Source: Clostridia bacterium (GTDB lineage Bacteria; Bacillota; Clostridia; Christensenellales; Borkfalkiaceae). Taken from it: a DNA stretch of 64,000 nt. The DNA lies in the NCBI GenBank assembly GCA_017536205.1, contig JAFXHX010000002.1:58811-122810 (forward strand), written 5' to 3'. The position numbers were made by a program, and so were the translations under genes. This document shows, piece after piece, positions 36,673-46,900 of this stretch; position 1 is the first letter of the stretch; each line of letters opens with the position of its first letter. The notes under the pieces were generated by a model. It saw only the letters and a list, made by a program, of their open reading frames with translations. It ran no database searches and had not been told where the DNA came from.

Positions 36673-39312
36673 ATGGAATTATTTACTGTAAAATCAAATA
36701 ACTTTTCCTTAACGTTTAACAGTTTAGGTTATTACGTTTCGCTAACTAACGATAGTGGCGTTAACTATATAGAAAAAACGCCTATGATGGCGCTTGTTTT
36801 AAACGATAGAACTAAACTTTACCCCGTAAGCGCAACGCTAAACAATAACCTTATAACCGTTAATTTTGAATGCACTCAAATAACCGTTTCGGTAAACGGG
36901 TATAACGACTTTTTAACTTTTACTTTACAAAGTGCGTCAAATCATAATTTTTTATACGTTGATTTTGTAAATATAAAGTCTAATATAAACTACGATTTAT
37001 TAGAAAAAGATTTAAACGCATACAGTTTGTGTTTAATGAGTATGACCTTAGCAACTCGCATGGCAGAGCACAGTGGTAAAAACGAAAAACTAATAGCGTC
37101 TGCCTACACGAAGATAGGTCTTTTCGGAAACGATAGAAGCCCATATAATGCAAAGTGCGCCGTTATTCTATGCAAAAATAAAAACCTTTCAACCGTTCAA
37201 AATAACGTGCTTAATTTAGTTCCAAACGGCGAACTTATTAAAAGCACGCTTGGTGGCCCTAACGCAAAAAACGCTAGGGAAAGTTGTCAAAAAACCTATA
37301 CTTTACACTGGACGCCCATAACAAACGATAATTATGAAGAAACCGTTTCTTATTTTAAAGAAGCAGGGCTTGAACAAATAAACCTTCACTTTATGGAGCA
37401 GTATTCGCAAGGCACGTTTACCGTTAACCCAAAATACTATAAAGGTGGGCTTGAAGAATATAAAAACATTGTAAAAAGGCTCCATCAAGACGGGTTTGAA
37501 GTAGGGCTACATTGCTACGTTTTCTTTTTATCAAAAACCGACGCTTTCGTTACTCCCGTTCCACACGATGATATCGACGTTTTAAACGTTTTTACCCTTG
37601 ATTGCGATTTATCGCTTGCTGACACCGAACTTAAAACGGTAGAGCGCCTTGACGGCGTTAGTGAAAAGACTTATTACGTCGTTAACAACTCAAACACCAT
37701 AAGAATAGGCAACGAACTTATGCTTTTTAACGGCGTTGATAGTAACGGCAGGCTTTTAAACCTTGTTCGTGGCGCATACGGAACTAAAATTGAAGAGCAT
37801 AAAAAGGGCGATAAAATTAGCCAGTATAAAGAGTATTTTTATCACTTTATGGCAAAGGCGGGTAGTCCGTTATTTTACCAAGTTGCTAAAAATACTGCAA
37901 AGTTTTATAACGAAGTTGGGTTTGATAGCATTTATTTCGATGCGCTCGACGGCGCTTCGTGTTTAGAAGGCGAAGATTACGTTTGGTATTACGCCGTTGA
38001 TTTTATTAGAGAGTTTTGGAATAATATCGACCACGACCCAGTGTTTAACTGTTGCCACAATATGCAATACACGTCAACGTGGTTTGGGCGTTCTCGTTAC
38101 GGTGCGCTTGATAGGCCGAAAGCATCTTACGCCGAGTATAAAGACGCACACCTTCTATATAACAAAAAGGTTGCAAGGCGCATGGGCGTTAACGAAGAAC
38201 TCGGTTGGCTCGACCTTTACCCATACCCCGGGGAAAACGGTTTTTATTTTCAACATATTCCCGTTAGAAAAGAAGACGTTTCATACGTTTACGGTAAGGC
38301 AATGGCAACGGGCGCTTGCGTAACTTATTTAGAGTGCTTAAAAGATAAGCGCGAACTTCCTATAATAAAAGAGCACTGGAAAACTGTTAGGGAATATCAA
38401 AACTACCGAAAAACCCACAAACTTTCAAGCGACTCTATAAACTATTTTGAAAGTCAAAGGTCGTATTGCGTTATAGATAACGGCTCGCTTAAAAAGGCAA
38501 GTTACGATATATATCGCTTCGAGCACGAAGATAAAATAAATTATATAGAAAACGAGTTTTTAGCGCAAAAACCCTTTATTCGCCTTGAAAATCTTTACGT
38601 TGCAGACGATTACGAAGCAGACGGCGTAATAGTCGGCGAAAACTCCGTTTTAACAAACGGTAGCGAATATGTTTTTAGATTTAATGAGCCTGTAAACGTT
38701 GAAAGTAAGCGTGGGCTTGGCGTTTGGGTTAAAGGCGACGGGGGTGGCGGTATTTTGCGCGTTGCTCCAAGAACGTATGCGGGAAATAGCCCAAAAGCCC
38801 AAAACTACTATATTAAAAACGACTTTATAGGTTGGAAATATTTTAGAGAAGTTGAAGTTCAAACGGGCGAAAATAAAGAAGTTCCGCTTATGGAAATGGA
38901 CAATTCAACTTATACTACGCTTCAAAAGTTTTATTCGTATTACTTTGGCGTTTTAGATTATAAAGAAATTGAAGCGCTCGAATATTCTTATCAAGGTAAA
39001 GGCACGGTTGAAGTAAAGCCAAGTAAGTTCGTTAAGGCGTTAGAAGTTGAAATTAAAAACCCAACCTTTACCGTGGGAAATAGCGTTATAACTGCTAATT
39101 GCACGCTAAAAGCAGGCGAAACGCTTGAAATTGAGCCTAACGGAACGGCTAGGGTAATAGATGCGAAGTTTAACGTTTTATCTCGCCCAACAATAATAGG
39201 TGAACTTCCCACCGTACAAAGTGGAAAAACAAAGTTTACCTTTAACGCGCAGTCAAATATGCAGTATAGGGCAAAAGTAACAATCGGCTTAATCGGAGAA
39301 GAACTTAATTAA
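36673..39312 (+). CDS. Large putative TIM-barrel glycoside hydrolase-like protein
   Basis: I do not recognise a defined family. I start it at the ATG at 36673 (AAAGGAG 6-8 nt upstream), giving 879 residues; an upstream in-frame GTG has no ribosome site. Residues 1-200 look like a beta-sandwich, about 225-600 like a TIM barrel (EAGLEQINLHFMEQY; GFEVGLHCYVFF; GFDSIYFDALDGASC with clustered Asp residues; PVFNCCHNMQY), and the end like a sugar-binding beta domain. This layout resembles clan-D-type alpha-galactosidase relatives. No signal peptide, so cytoplasmic. Monocistronic with its own terminator. The acidic residues around FDALDG are candidate catalytic ones; substrate unknown. Confidence 0.6.
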   Translation: MELFTVKSNNFSLTFNSLGYYVSLTNDSGVNYIEKTPMMALVLNDRTKLYPVSATLNNNLITVNFECTQITVSVNGYNDFLTFTLQSASNHNFLYVDFVNIKSNINYDLLEKDLNAYSLCLMSMTLATRMAEHSGKNEKLIASAYTKIGLFGNDRSPYNAKCAVILCKNKNLSTVQNNVLNLVPNGELIKSTLGGPNAKNARESCQKTYTLHWTPITNDNYEETVSYFKEAGLEQINLHFMEQYSQGTFTVNPKYYKGGLEEYKNIVKRLHQDGFEVGLHCYVFFLSKTDAFVTPVPHDDIDVLNVFTLDCDLSLADTELKTVERLDGVSEKTYYVVNNSNTIRIGNELMLFNGVDSNGRLLNLVRGAYGTKIEEHKKGDKISQYKEYFYHFMAKAGSPLFYQVAKNTAKFYNEVGFDSIYFDALDGASCLEGEDYVWYYAVDFIREFWNNIDHDPVFNCCHNMQYTSTWFGRSRYGALDRPKASYAEYKDAHLLYNKKVARRMGVNEELGWLDLYPYPGENGFYFQHIPVRKEDVSYVYGKAMATGACVTYLECLKDKRELPIIKEHWKTVREYQNYRKTHKLSSDSINYFESQRSYCVIDNGSLKKASYDIYRFEHEDKINYIENEFLAQKPFIRLENLYVADDYEADGVIVGENSVLTNGSEYVFRFNEPVNVESKRGLGVWVKGDGGGGILRVAPRTYAGNSPKAQNYYIKNDFIGWKYFREVEVQTGENKEVPLMEMDNSTYTTLQKFYSYYFGVLDYKEIEALEYSYQGKGTVEVKPSKFVKALEVEIKNPTFTVGNSVITANCTLKAGETLEIEPNGTARVIDAKFNVLSRPTIIGELPTVQSGKTKFTFNAQSNMQYRAKVTIGLIGEELN

Positions 39313-39317
39313 AAATG

Positions 39318-39345
39318 CCACGGGCATAACTGCTCGTGGTTTTTT
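39318..39345 (+). terminator. Rho-independent terminator
   Basis: CCACGGGCA / TGCTCGTGG with one wobble pair, TAAC loop and six Ts. Confidence 0.85.
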
Positions 39346-39359
39346 AACGCATATTTGTA

Positions 39360-39388
39360 TTGACTAATTTGCATTTATATATTAAAAT
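39360..39388 (+). promoter_or_regulatory. ruvC operon promoter
   Basis: TTGACT (39360-39365), 17 bp, TAAAAT (39383-39388). No LexA-type box is evident. Confidence 0.75.
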
Positions 39389-39406
39389 ATATAAAGTAGG
39401 TGTATT

Positions 39407-39904
39407 ATGAGAATATTAGGCATAGACCCGGGGCTTGCAACCGTTGGTTGGGGCGTTATAGATATGATAAACCAAAAACCCAAAGTGGTTTCTTACGGCG
39501 TTATATCAACCCCTAAAGACAAAAGGTTACCCGAAAGGCTTACCATTATCGAAGAAGATTTAAAGTGTATAATTGAAAAGTTTAAGCCCGATGAAATTGC
39601 GCTTGAAGAACTTTTTTTCAACACCAACATAACAACGGGTATAAACGTTGCGCAAGCAAGGGGAGTTATTCTTTTAACTGCCGTTAAAAGCGTTGAAGGA
39701 AGGCTTTACGAATATACGCCACTTCAAATAAAACAAGCCCTAACAGGTTACGGTAGGGCAGAAAAACGCCAAATACAAGAAATGACTAAAACTTTTTTAG
39801 GGCTAGCAAAAATCCCTAAGCCGGACGACGCCGCCGATGCGCTTGCAGTAGCGCTTACGCACTCGCAAACGTCTAGGTTAAGTTCACAGTTTAAAATAAG
39901 GTAA
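39407..39904 (+). CDS. ruvC: Holliday junction resolvase RuvC
   Basis: Cuts four-way DNA junctions. The 165 residues include the acidic active site: Asp7 in GIDPGLATVGWG, the glutamate pair in IALEELFF (residue about 68), and the C-terminal DDAADALAVALTH. It heads ruvC-ruvA-ruvB-queA in a tight plus-strand operon, 2 nt before ruvA. Confidence 0.97.
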   Translation: MRILGIDPGLATVGWGVIDMINQKPKVVSYGVISTPKDKRLPERLTIIEEDLKCIIEKFKPDEIALEELFFNTNITTGINVAQARGVILLTAVKSVEGRLYEYTPLQIKQALTGYGRAEKRQIQEMTKTFLGLAKIPKPDDAADALAVALTHSQTSRLSSQFKIR

Positions 39905-39906
39905 TT

Positions 39907-40494
39907 ATGATAGGTTATATAAAAGGCAATTTAATATCGCACTCAAATGGCACCGTTATACTTGAAACGGGTGGAATAGGCTATGAAGTTATTTGTTCTT
40001 CAGAAGCCTACGAATATATCGTAAACAAAGGTAGTGGCGCGCTTTACACTTACTTAAACGTTAGAGAAGACGGGTTTTATTTATACGGCTTTATATCGCT
40101 TGAAGAAAAAAGTATGTTTTTAAAACTCAAATCGGTTTCTTCAGTAGGCCCTAAAACTGCAGTTAGCATACTTTCAAGTATGCCACTTAACGACCTTGCT
40201 TTTATAATTGCATCGCAAGACGTAAAAGCCCTTTCAAAAGTAAAAGGTCTTGGCAAAAAAACTGCCGAAAGAATTATACTTGAACTTCGTGAAAATATAT
40301 CTGCGCTCGACCTTCCCGAAGGTAAAAAGCCTGCAAAACAACAAGAATCAACCGTTAACGGTGACGCCGTTATTGCGCTTATGAGCCTTGGTTTTACAAG
40401 AAGTGAAAGTGAAAAGGCAGTTGCTAGTGCTATGGAAAGGGGCGCAGATACTATTGAAACTATAATTACCGTTGCCCTTCAAACCATACGTTAA
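39907..40494 (+). CDS. ruvA: Holliday junction branch-migration subunit RuvA
   Basis: Tetrameric junction-binding protein of 195 residues: N-terminal OB fold (MIGYIKGNL), central helix-hairpin-helix pair ([13 protein letters not shown] and [17 protein letters not shown]), a short linker, and a C-terminal domain III ([21 protein letters not shown]) that contacts RuvB. Placed between ruvC and ruvB as usual in Clostridia. Confidence 0.97.
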   Translation: MIGYIKGNLISHSNGTVILETGGIGYEVICSSEAYEYIVNKGSGALYTYLNVREDGFYLYGFISLEEKSMFLKLKSVSSVGPKTAVSILSSMPLNDLAFIIASQDVKALSKVKGLGKKTAERIILELRENISALDLPEGKKPAKQQESTVNGDAVIALMSLGFTRSESEKAVASAMERGADTIETIITVALQTIR

Positions 40495-40502
40495 GGAGTT
40501 TT

Positions 40503-41558
40503 ATGATAGACGAGCAAATTATTGAATACGATTATGAAACGCGCGTTGTTGACGTTGAACGTCAAACGTACGACGACGTTGAAAATATACTTCGCCCAAA
40601 GTCAATGGAAGGCTACGTTGGTCAAGAAAAGGTTAAAGATAACTTAACCGTATTTATGCACGCTGCAAAACTTCGAGGCGAATCGCTTGACCACGTTTTA
40701 CTTTACGGCCCCCCAGGTCTTGGTAAAACCACGCTTGCCCACATTATCGCAAGCGAAATGGGCACGCAAATTAAGGTTACGTCAGGCCCCGCCATTGAAA
40801 AGACGGGCGACCTTGCCGCAATACTTTCTAACCTTAACGACGGCGACGTTTTGTTTATTGACGAAATACACCGTTTGCGCCACAATATCGAAGAAGTTTT
40901 GTATCCCGCTATGGAAGACTTTTCTCTCGATTTAATTTTGGGCAAAGGTCCTTCTGCGCGCACCGTTCAAATACCCCTTAAAAAGTTCACGCTTATAGGC
41001 GCAACCACCAAAGCGGGTATGCTTTCTTCACCACTTCGCGATAGGTTTGGCGTTCTACTTCGTTTAGAACTTTATAAAATCGAAGAACTTCAAGAAATAG
41101 CAATGCGTTCAAGCAAAACCCTAGGCGCAGAAATTGATAAAGACGCCGCTCTTGAAATAGCAAAGCGTAGCCGTGGCACGCCAAGAATAGTTAACAGGCT
41201 TTTAAAGCGTGTAAGGGACTTTTCTTCTGTGCTCGGCCACGAAACAATTACGCTTGACGATGCTAAACTTGCCTTAAATCGTTTAGATATCGACGATTTA
41301 GGGCTTGACACAACCGATAAAAAACTCTTATCTTCTATGATAGAAAGGTTTAAAGGTGGCCCCGTTGGGCTTGAAACGCTTGCAGCCACCGTTAATGAAG
41401 ACGCTAACACGCTTGAAGACGTTTACGAGCCGTATCTACTTCAACTTGGCTTTATTGCTAGAACTACAAGGGGTAGGGTATGCCTTAAAAAGGCTTACGA
41501 GCACCTTGGCTATAAAGTTCCTAAAGATTTAGCCGAACAACCAACTTTATTCGATTAA
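40503..41558 (+). CDS. ruvB: Holliday junction branch-migration ATPase RuvB
   Basis: AAA+ motor that drives branch migration with RuvA. The 351 residues show [15 protein letters not shown], Walker [10 protein letters not shown], Walker [10 protein letters not shown], sensor 1 LIGATTKAG and a C-terminal winged helix ([17 protein letters not shown]). queA starts 1 nt after its stop. Confidence 0.98.
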   Translation: MIDEQIIEYDYETRVVDVERQTYDDVENILRPKSMEGYVGQEKVKDNLTVFMHAAKLRGESLDHVLLYGPPGLGKTTLAHIIASEMGTQIKVTSGPAIEKTGDLAAILSNLNDGDVLFIDEIHRLRHNIEEVLYPAMEDFSLDLILGKGPSARTVQIPLKKFTLIGATTKAGMLSSPLRDRFGVLLRLELYKIEELQEIAMRSSKTLGAEIDKDAALEIAKRSRGTPRIVNRLLKRVRDFSSVLGHETITLDDAKLALNRLDIDDLGLDTTDKKLLSSMIERFKGGPVGLETLAATVNEDANTLEDVYEPYLLQLGFIARTTRGRVCLKKAYEHLGYKVPKDLAEQPTLFD

Positions 41559-41559
41559 A

Positions 41560-42582
41560 ATGCTAAAAAGGTCCGATTTTTATTACGATTTACCCGAAAA
41601 CTTAATAGCGCAAACTCCCGTTTATCCCCGTGATAGTAGCAGGCTTTTAATATACGATAAAAGTACGAACGCCATAACCGACGGTGTTTTTACCGATATT
41701 TTAAACCTTTTAAAAGCAGGTGATTTGCTAGTTATAAACAACACCAAAGTGTTGCCTGCAAGAATGTTTTCTTACACACCAAACGGTGGCAAGGTTGAAA
41801 TACTTTTGCTTAAACGCTTTTCGCTTACCGAGTGGGAAGTTATGGTAAAACCTGGCAAAAAAGCCAAAGAAGGCGTTACTTTAACTATAAACGAAGAACT
41901 TTCTTTAACCGTAAAATCACGCACCGAAAGTGGTGGTAGAATTGTTGATTTTAAATATAACGGCGTGTTTGAAGACGTTATATCAAGGGTTGGCGAAATG
42001 CCACTTCCCCCGTATATTAAAGAAAAACTTAAAGACCAAAGCCGTTACCAAACGGTTTACGCTAAAAACCCGGGCTCGTCCGCCGCTCCTACTGCGGGCT
42101 TGCACTTTACAACCGAACTTATACAAAAACTTAAAGATAAAGGCGTTGAGTTTGCAACCGTTGAACTTAAAGTAGGGCTTGGAACTTTCCGCCCCGTTAA
42201 AGAAGATGATTTAACTAACCACGTTATGCATACCGAGTGGTATGAAATAACCGAAGAAAACGCCGAGATTATAAACAAAGCAAAGCGTGAAGGCAGAAGG
42301 GTTATTGCAGTTGGAACAACTTCAGTTCGTACACTAGAAACCGTTGCCGATAGTAACGGTTTTGTAAAAGCGCAAAGTGGCGATACGAATATCTTTATAT
42401 ACCCACCTTATACTTTTAAGTGTGTTAACGGTTTAATAACCAACTTTCACTTGCCCGAAAGCACTCTAATAATGCTTGTTTCTGCTTTTCTAACCCGTGA
42501 AAAAACACTTGCTATGTATAAGCATGCAGTTGATAATAACTATCGTTTTTTTTCGTTTGGCGACGCTTGTATGATTTTATAA
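41560..42582 (+). CDS. queA: tRNA preQ1 ribosyltransferase-isomerase QueA
   Basis: Transfers and isomerises the ribose of S-adenosylmethionine onto preQ1 in tRNA to make epoxyqueuosine. The 340 residues have the family start (DFYYDLPENLIAQTP), the PARM stretch (VLPARMFSY), AAPTAGLHFT and GTTSVRTLE. It is the last gene of the ruv operon and is followed, after a repeat-filled gap, by tgt, the preceding enzyme of the same pathway. No preQ1 synthesis or queG genes are in the window. Confidence 0.97.
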   Translation: MLKRSDFYYDLPENLIAQTPVYPRDSSRLLIYDKSTNAITDGVFTDILNLLKAGDLLVINNTKVLPARMFSYTPNGGKVEILLLKRFSLTEWEVMVKPGKKAKEGVTLTINEELSLTVKSRTESGGRIVDFKYNGVFEDVISRVGEMPLPPYIKEKLKDQSRYQTVYAKNPGSSAAPTAGLHFTTELIQKLKDKGVEFATVELKVGLGTFRPVKEDDLTNHVMHTEWYEITEENAEIINKAKREGRRVIAVGTTSVRTLETVADSNGFVKAQSGDTNIFIYPPYTFKCVNGLITNFHLPESTLIMLVSAFLTREKTLAMYKHAVDNNYRFFSFGDACMIL

Positions 42583-42621
42583 GCGTCGTTGGGCGTTGTT
42601 TCTGCCACGCTGTTAAGACCC

Positions 42622-42869
42622 CGATGACCGAGCAAGGTCAATCGTGTCCTCCCCATCGTGTCGAGCCTAGCCCAACTTGCTTCTAAAAACATACAATAGA
42701 GCACGGAATGACCAAAAAGGTTAGTTGTGCCACCGCCAAACTCACGAGCCTAGCCTAACTCGTTTCTAGAGTTAAACAATAGAGCACGGAATGACCAAAA
42801 AGGTTAGTTGTGTCACCGCCAAACTCACGAGCCTAGCCCAACTTGCTTCTAAAAACATACAATAGAGCA
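42622..42869. repeat. 83-bp tandem repeat with a conserved hairpin, queA-tgt gap
   Basis: Two full 83-bp units (42663-42745, 42746-42828) and a 41-bp partial unit (42829-42869). Upstream, 42622-42662 keeps the same layout with changed sequence. Each full unit holds a stem of the form GCAC..TGACC-loop-GGTTA..GTGC (42701-42730 and 42784-42813). In the second unit the closing base changes from C to T and pairing survives as a wobble. The degenerate copy still pairs GACC with GGTC. No ORF is seen. The remaining gap to 42951 is A/T-rich and carries the tgt ribosome site. Confidence 0.8.
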
Positions 42870-42939
42870 ACCAATAAACAAAATACAATAAAATAAAAAA
42901 CAATTTTTCTAATATTAAGACACACGACTACTTTCGTGA

Positions 42940-44091
<1,152 letters not shown>

Positions 44092-44095
44092 TTGC

Positions 44096-44124
44096 TTGCA
44101 AATAAAATAAAAAACGGGTATAAT
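44096..44124 (+). promoter_or_regulatory. yajC promoter
   Basis: TTGCAA (44096-44101), 17 bp, TATAAT (44119-44124), directly after the tgt stop. Confidence 0.75.
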
Positions 44125-44152
44125 CAATTTAGCAAAAAAGGAGTATTTATAT

Positions 44153-44545
44153 ATGTTTGATTTTTTCAAAGTTTTAGCAGAAGAAGCAGGCGCTAACGGT
44201 GGTGCTACCCCTGATGGTGGTGGCAATAACACTAATTCACCCATGATGCTTATAATTTTAGGCGTAATTTTCGTTGCGTTTATTATAATGAGCGTTATTC
44301 AAAACAAAAAGCAAAAAAAGCAAATGGCTGAAGAACAAGCAAAGAAAGATAAACTTTGCGCAGGCACTACCGTTATTACAATCGGTGGCGTTATGGGTGT
44401 TGTAACCGAAGTAAATAACGACGAAAACTCGTTCGTTTTAAACACTCAAGGCACTTTAATGAAGTTTGATAAGCGTGCAATTTATCAAATGACTCTTCCC
44501 GAATCAGCAAAAGAAGAAGTAGAAGAAGTTAAAGAAACAAAATAA
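44153..44545 (+). CDS. yajC: Preprotein translocase subunit YajC
   Basis: Small accessory protein of the Sec-SecDF-YidC machinery. The 130 residues have a Gly/Asn-rich N-terminus, one membrane helix (MMLIILGVIFVAFIIMSVI, about 42-60), the basic QNKKQKKQMAEEQ stretch, and the YajC core LCAGTTVITIGGVMGVV. The acidic tail is common. tgt followed by yajC is a frequent order. Confidence 0.93.
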   Translation: MFDFFKVLAEEAGANGGATPDGGGNNTNSPMMLIILGVIFVAFIIMSVIQNKKQKKQMAEEQAKKDKLCAGTTVITIGGVMGVVTEVNNDENSFVLNTQGTLMKFDKRAIYQMTLPESAKEEVEEVKETK

Positions 44546-44558
44546 TTAAAGAATAAAC

Positions 44559-44594
44559 AAAAACCCCCTTGCATAGTATTGTAAGGGGTTTTTT
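44559..44594 (+). terminator. Hairpin with T-run that also covers the next ribosome site
   Basis: AAAAACCCC..TTGCA pairs with TGTAAGGGGTTTTT (one bulge, one wobble), ending at the base before the ATG of the next gene. It looks like a terminator or attenuator; the GGGG of its right arm is the only ribosome-site candidate for that gene. Confidence 0.7.
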
Positions 44595-44960
44595 ATGTTT
44601 AAAAGTTCATCATTATTAAAAGGCGTTTTAAGTTCGCTAGCATTTTCGCTCGTTTGCGTTTTAATCTTTGCAATGCTAAGCGCAATATTTAGTTTTGGCG
44701 AAAAGGTAATACTTCCCGTTAACACAATAATTAAAATACTAGCAGTTTTCATAGGCACTGTAATTTCCGTTTCAGGCGAAAAAGGCTTGTTAAAAGGCGC
44801 GTTAACGGGCGCTTTGATAGTCGTTTTAAATTACCTGCTGTTTTCGCTTATAGGTGGAAGTTTAACCTTTACTTTAAGGTTTTTGTGGGAAATACTTTTA
44901 GGGTTGGTAATAGGCGCACTATCGGGAATAATAGCAGTAAACGTAAAAAAGAAGGCTTAA
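44595..44960 (+). CDS. TIGR04086 family membrane protein
   Basis: A 121-residue protein with four hydrophobic helices (LSSLAFSLVCVLIFAMLSAIF; ILAVFIGTVISVS; GALIVVLNYLLFSLIGG; WEILLGLVIGALSGIIAV). It matches the TIGR04086 family that commonly follows yajC in Clostridia; function unknown. The start lies on the 3' edge of a terminator-like hairpin, so its translation may depend on unfolding. The stop lies within the next terminator. Confidence 0.8.
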   Translation: MFKSSSLLKGVLSSLAFSLVCVLIFAMLSAIFSFGEKVILPVNTIIKILAVFIGTVISVSGEKGLLKGALTGALIVVLNYLLFSLIGGSLTFTLRFLWEILLGLVIGALSGIIAVNVKKKA

Positions 44961-44975
44961 AAGCCTTCTTTTTTT
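44945..44975. terminator. Bidirectional terminator
   Basis: AAAAAAGAAGGCTT / AAGCCTTCTTTTTT with a 2-nt loop between convergent genes. Confidence 0.85.
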
Positions 44976-45759
44976 AATCTACGTTAACGCCTTTGTTAAA
45001 AAGCTTGTTTGCTGTAAAGAAATAAACTACCGAATATAAAGCGTAACATACGGTTGCAACTATAACAATGGTTTTAAAGGTTTGTTGCGAAATAGTTTCG
45101 CTTAAAAGTTCGTGCGCATTACCTTGCAAAGCAAGAATAATTGCGCTAACTATAAGCATTACAATTCCCGATACTATATATATTACAAAAAACCAAATTA
45201 GCCCGAAAAGTATTCTTTTTTCGTTGTAAGAATAGCCCTTAATTATGGCAACGAACGAAAGTGTGGTGAGCGCAAGCGTTTGAAATAAAAGTAACAAAAC
45301 TACCATAACGATAAACGCTTCTACCGACATATTAAACTCTAAAAGCGTTGCAGAAATTAAGGTTTTTAGCATAGTAATCGTTTCGGGGCTGTAATAAACT
45401 GTAACTAAACTTATAAAGCAAACTAGCACGCTAACTACAACTAGCGTTATTGCCGATAAGTATTTAGAAACTAAAAGTTGCGTTTTAGAAACGGGTAGGG
45501 TATGCGTTAAATAACTTTCGTCTTTATAAAAACTAGTTATTACGTTTTTTAATATATGAACGAAAGTGTTAACTATAATATTTACTGCGCCTGCAATAGT
45601 AAACCCTGCAAGAACTTGCTTGATAATAAAAATAAGTTTAACGTTTTCCCAAATGGAAACTATGCGTGTAACAAGAGCAAACGCCAAAGTTATAACGTAC
45701 ATATAATTAAGTATTTTGCTCATTTTTTTATAGTCGTGTTTATAAAGGTTTAAAATCAT
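44974..45759 (-). CDS. ABC-2 type transporter permease
   Basis: A 261-residue membrane protein with about six helices, preceded by a cytosolic start (MILNLYKHDYKKMSK). The SYLTHTLPVSKTQLLVSKYLSA segment is the coupling-helix region usual in YtrC/D-like and ABC-2 permeases. It is the last gene of gntR-ATPase-permease; overlap with the ATPase gene is 4 nt. Such GntR/YtrA-linked exporters respond to cell-wall-active or other stress compounds; the substrate here is unknown. Confidence 0.85.
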   Translation of the reverse strand: MILNLYKHDYKKMSKILNYMYVITLAFALVTRIVSIWENVKLIFIIKQVLAGFTIAGAVNIIVNTFVHILKNVITSFYKDESYLTHTLPVSKTQLLVSKYLSAITLVVVSVLVCFISLVTVYYSPETITMLKTLISATLLEFNMSVEAFIVMVVLLLLFQTLALTTLSFVAIIKGYSYNEKRILFGLIWFFVIYIVSGIVMLIVSAIILALQGNAHELLSETISQQTFKTIVIVATVCYALYSVVYFFTANKLFNKGVNVD

Positions 45760-46448
45760 TTTAAAAGTCTCCTAAATATTTCGTCAATCGACGCGCCGTG
45801 TTCTTCACGGAGCGTTTCCGCCTCACCTTGAAGAATAATTTTCCCGTCGTTTATGAAAATAACGTCGTCTAAAATACTTTCAACGTCGCTTATAATATGC
45901 GTGGTTATAAGCATACTTGCTCCGTCGTCGAAATTAGAAAGAATAGTTTTTAAAACAACGTCGCGGGTGGCGGGGTCAACACCACCGAGTGGCTCGTCTA
46001 AAACGTAAAGTTTTGCGCTTCTACTCATAACTAACACAAGCCCAACTTTTTCCTTCATACCCTTGCTCATTTTAGCAAGGCGAGCGTTTTCGTCAAGCCC
46101 AAGTTCTTTAAGAAGTTTTCTTGCTTTATCTTTATTAAAATCGCTATAAAAAGTTTCAAAAAACTTAATAACTTCAATAACCTTACTATCGCTATCTAAA
46201 TAACTTCTTTCAGGAAGATAAGAAATTAACTTTTTAGTTTCAACCGATATAGGATTTCCCATTACTAATACGCTACCACTATCTTTTGTAAGAAGGTCGT
46301 TAACAATTTTTAAAATGGTGGTTTTGCCACAGCCGTTTTTGCCTAAAAGCCCAACAATTCTGTTTGGCTTAATAGTAAAACTAATATCTTTTAAAACCTG
46401 TTTGTTTTGAAAACTTTTATTTAAATTGTTTATTTGTAAAACGTTCAT
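45756..46448 (-). CDS. ABC transporter ATP-binding protein
   Basis: A 230-residue ATPase with Walker A GLLGKNGCGKTT (33-44), a Q-loop region (LISYLPERSYL), a signature written MSKGMKEKVGLV in place of LSGGQ, and Walker B LYVLDEPLGGVD. The degenerate signature is common in YtrB-like and drug-export ATPases. It overlaps the gntR gene and the permease gene by 4 nt each, so all three are translated together. The ATPase and permease should form one exporter. Confidence 0.93.
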   Translation of the reverse strand: MNVLQINNLNKSFQNKQVLKDISFTIKPNRIVGLLGKNGCGKTTILKIVNDLLTKDSGSVLVMGNPISVETKKLISYLPERSYLDSDSKVIEVIKFFETFYSDFNKDKARKLLKELGLDENARLAKMSKGMKEKVGLVLVMSRSAKLYVLDEPLGGVDPATRDVVLKTILSNFDDGASMLITTHIISDVESILDDVIFINDGKIILQGEAETLREEHGASIDEIFRRLLK

Positions 46449-46807
46449 AAATCACTCTCACTCTCTATAATATCAATTATTATTTGTTTAGTTATGCCAA
46501 GCGTTTGCGCCTCATTTAAAAAGTTAAGCGTTAACTTAACTATTGCTTCGTTTTTGGCGTTTTCTATCACGGTTAAATCGTTAGTTACAAACTTGCCCGA
46601 AGTGCGTTCAGTATATATAAGCCCATCGCTCTCAAGTTCTAAAAGCGCCTTTTGCACGGTGTTAGGATTAACGCAAAAACTAGCCGAAAAATCTCTTACC
46701 GAAGGAAGTTTTTGCTCTGGCAAATATTTGCCCGTTATAATAAGTTTTTTAATCTCTTCTATAATTTGCAAATAAATAGGCGTGTCGTTTTTAAAATTAA
46801 ACCCCAT
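46445..46807 (-). CDS. GntR family regulator, YtrA subfamily
   Basis: A 120-residue protein: an N-terminal winged helix (TPIYLQIIEEIKKLIITGKYLPEQKLPSVRDFSASFCVNPNTVQKAL) with the PSVR and NTVQ helix-turn-helix typical of GntR, and a short C-terminal helix pair for dimerisation, as in YtrA. There is no ligand-binding domain. It heads the ABC exporter operon and its promoter carries an inverted repeat over the -10, which supports autorepression. Confidence 0.93.
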   Translation of the reverse strand: MGFNFKNDTPIYLQIIEEIKKLIITGKYLPEQKLPSVRDFSASFCVNPNTVQKALLELESDGLIYTERTSGKFVTNDLTVIENAKNEAIVKLTLNFLNEAQTLGITKQIIIDIIESESDL

Positions 46808-46820
46808 AACTTCTCCAACT

Positions 46821-46868
46821 GTATTACTTGACTAACACAATAATACACAATACAAAACCATTTGTCAA
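46821..46868 (-). promoter_or_regulatory. Promoter and candidate operator of the gntR-ABC operon
   Basis: Minus-strand TTGACA (46863-46868), 17 bp, TATTAT (46840-46845). Half-sites GTATTA (46821-46826) and TAATAC (46841-46846) face each other over 14 bp and cover the -10 and start region. Confidence 0.7.
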
Positions 46869-46900
46869 CTATTTTTTATAAGTTTTTTAATTTTTATTAT

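Noticed and set aside
42663..42869. CRISPR array between queA and tgt
   Set aside because: Units are head-to-tail 83-bp repeats with no unique spacers, and no cas genes are present.
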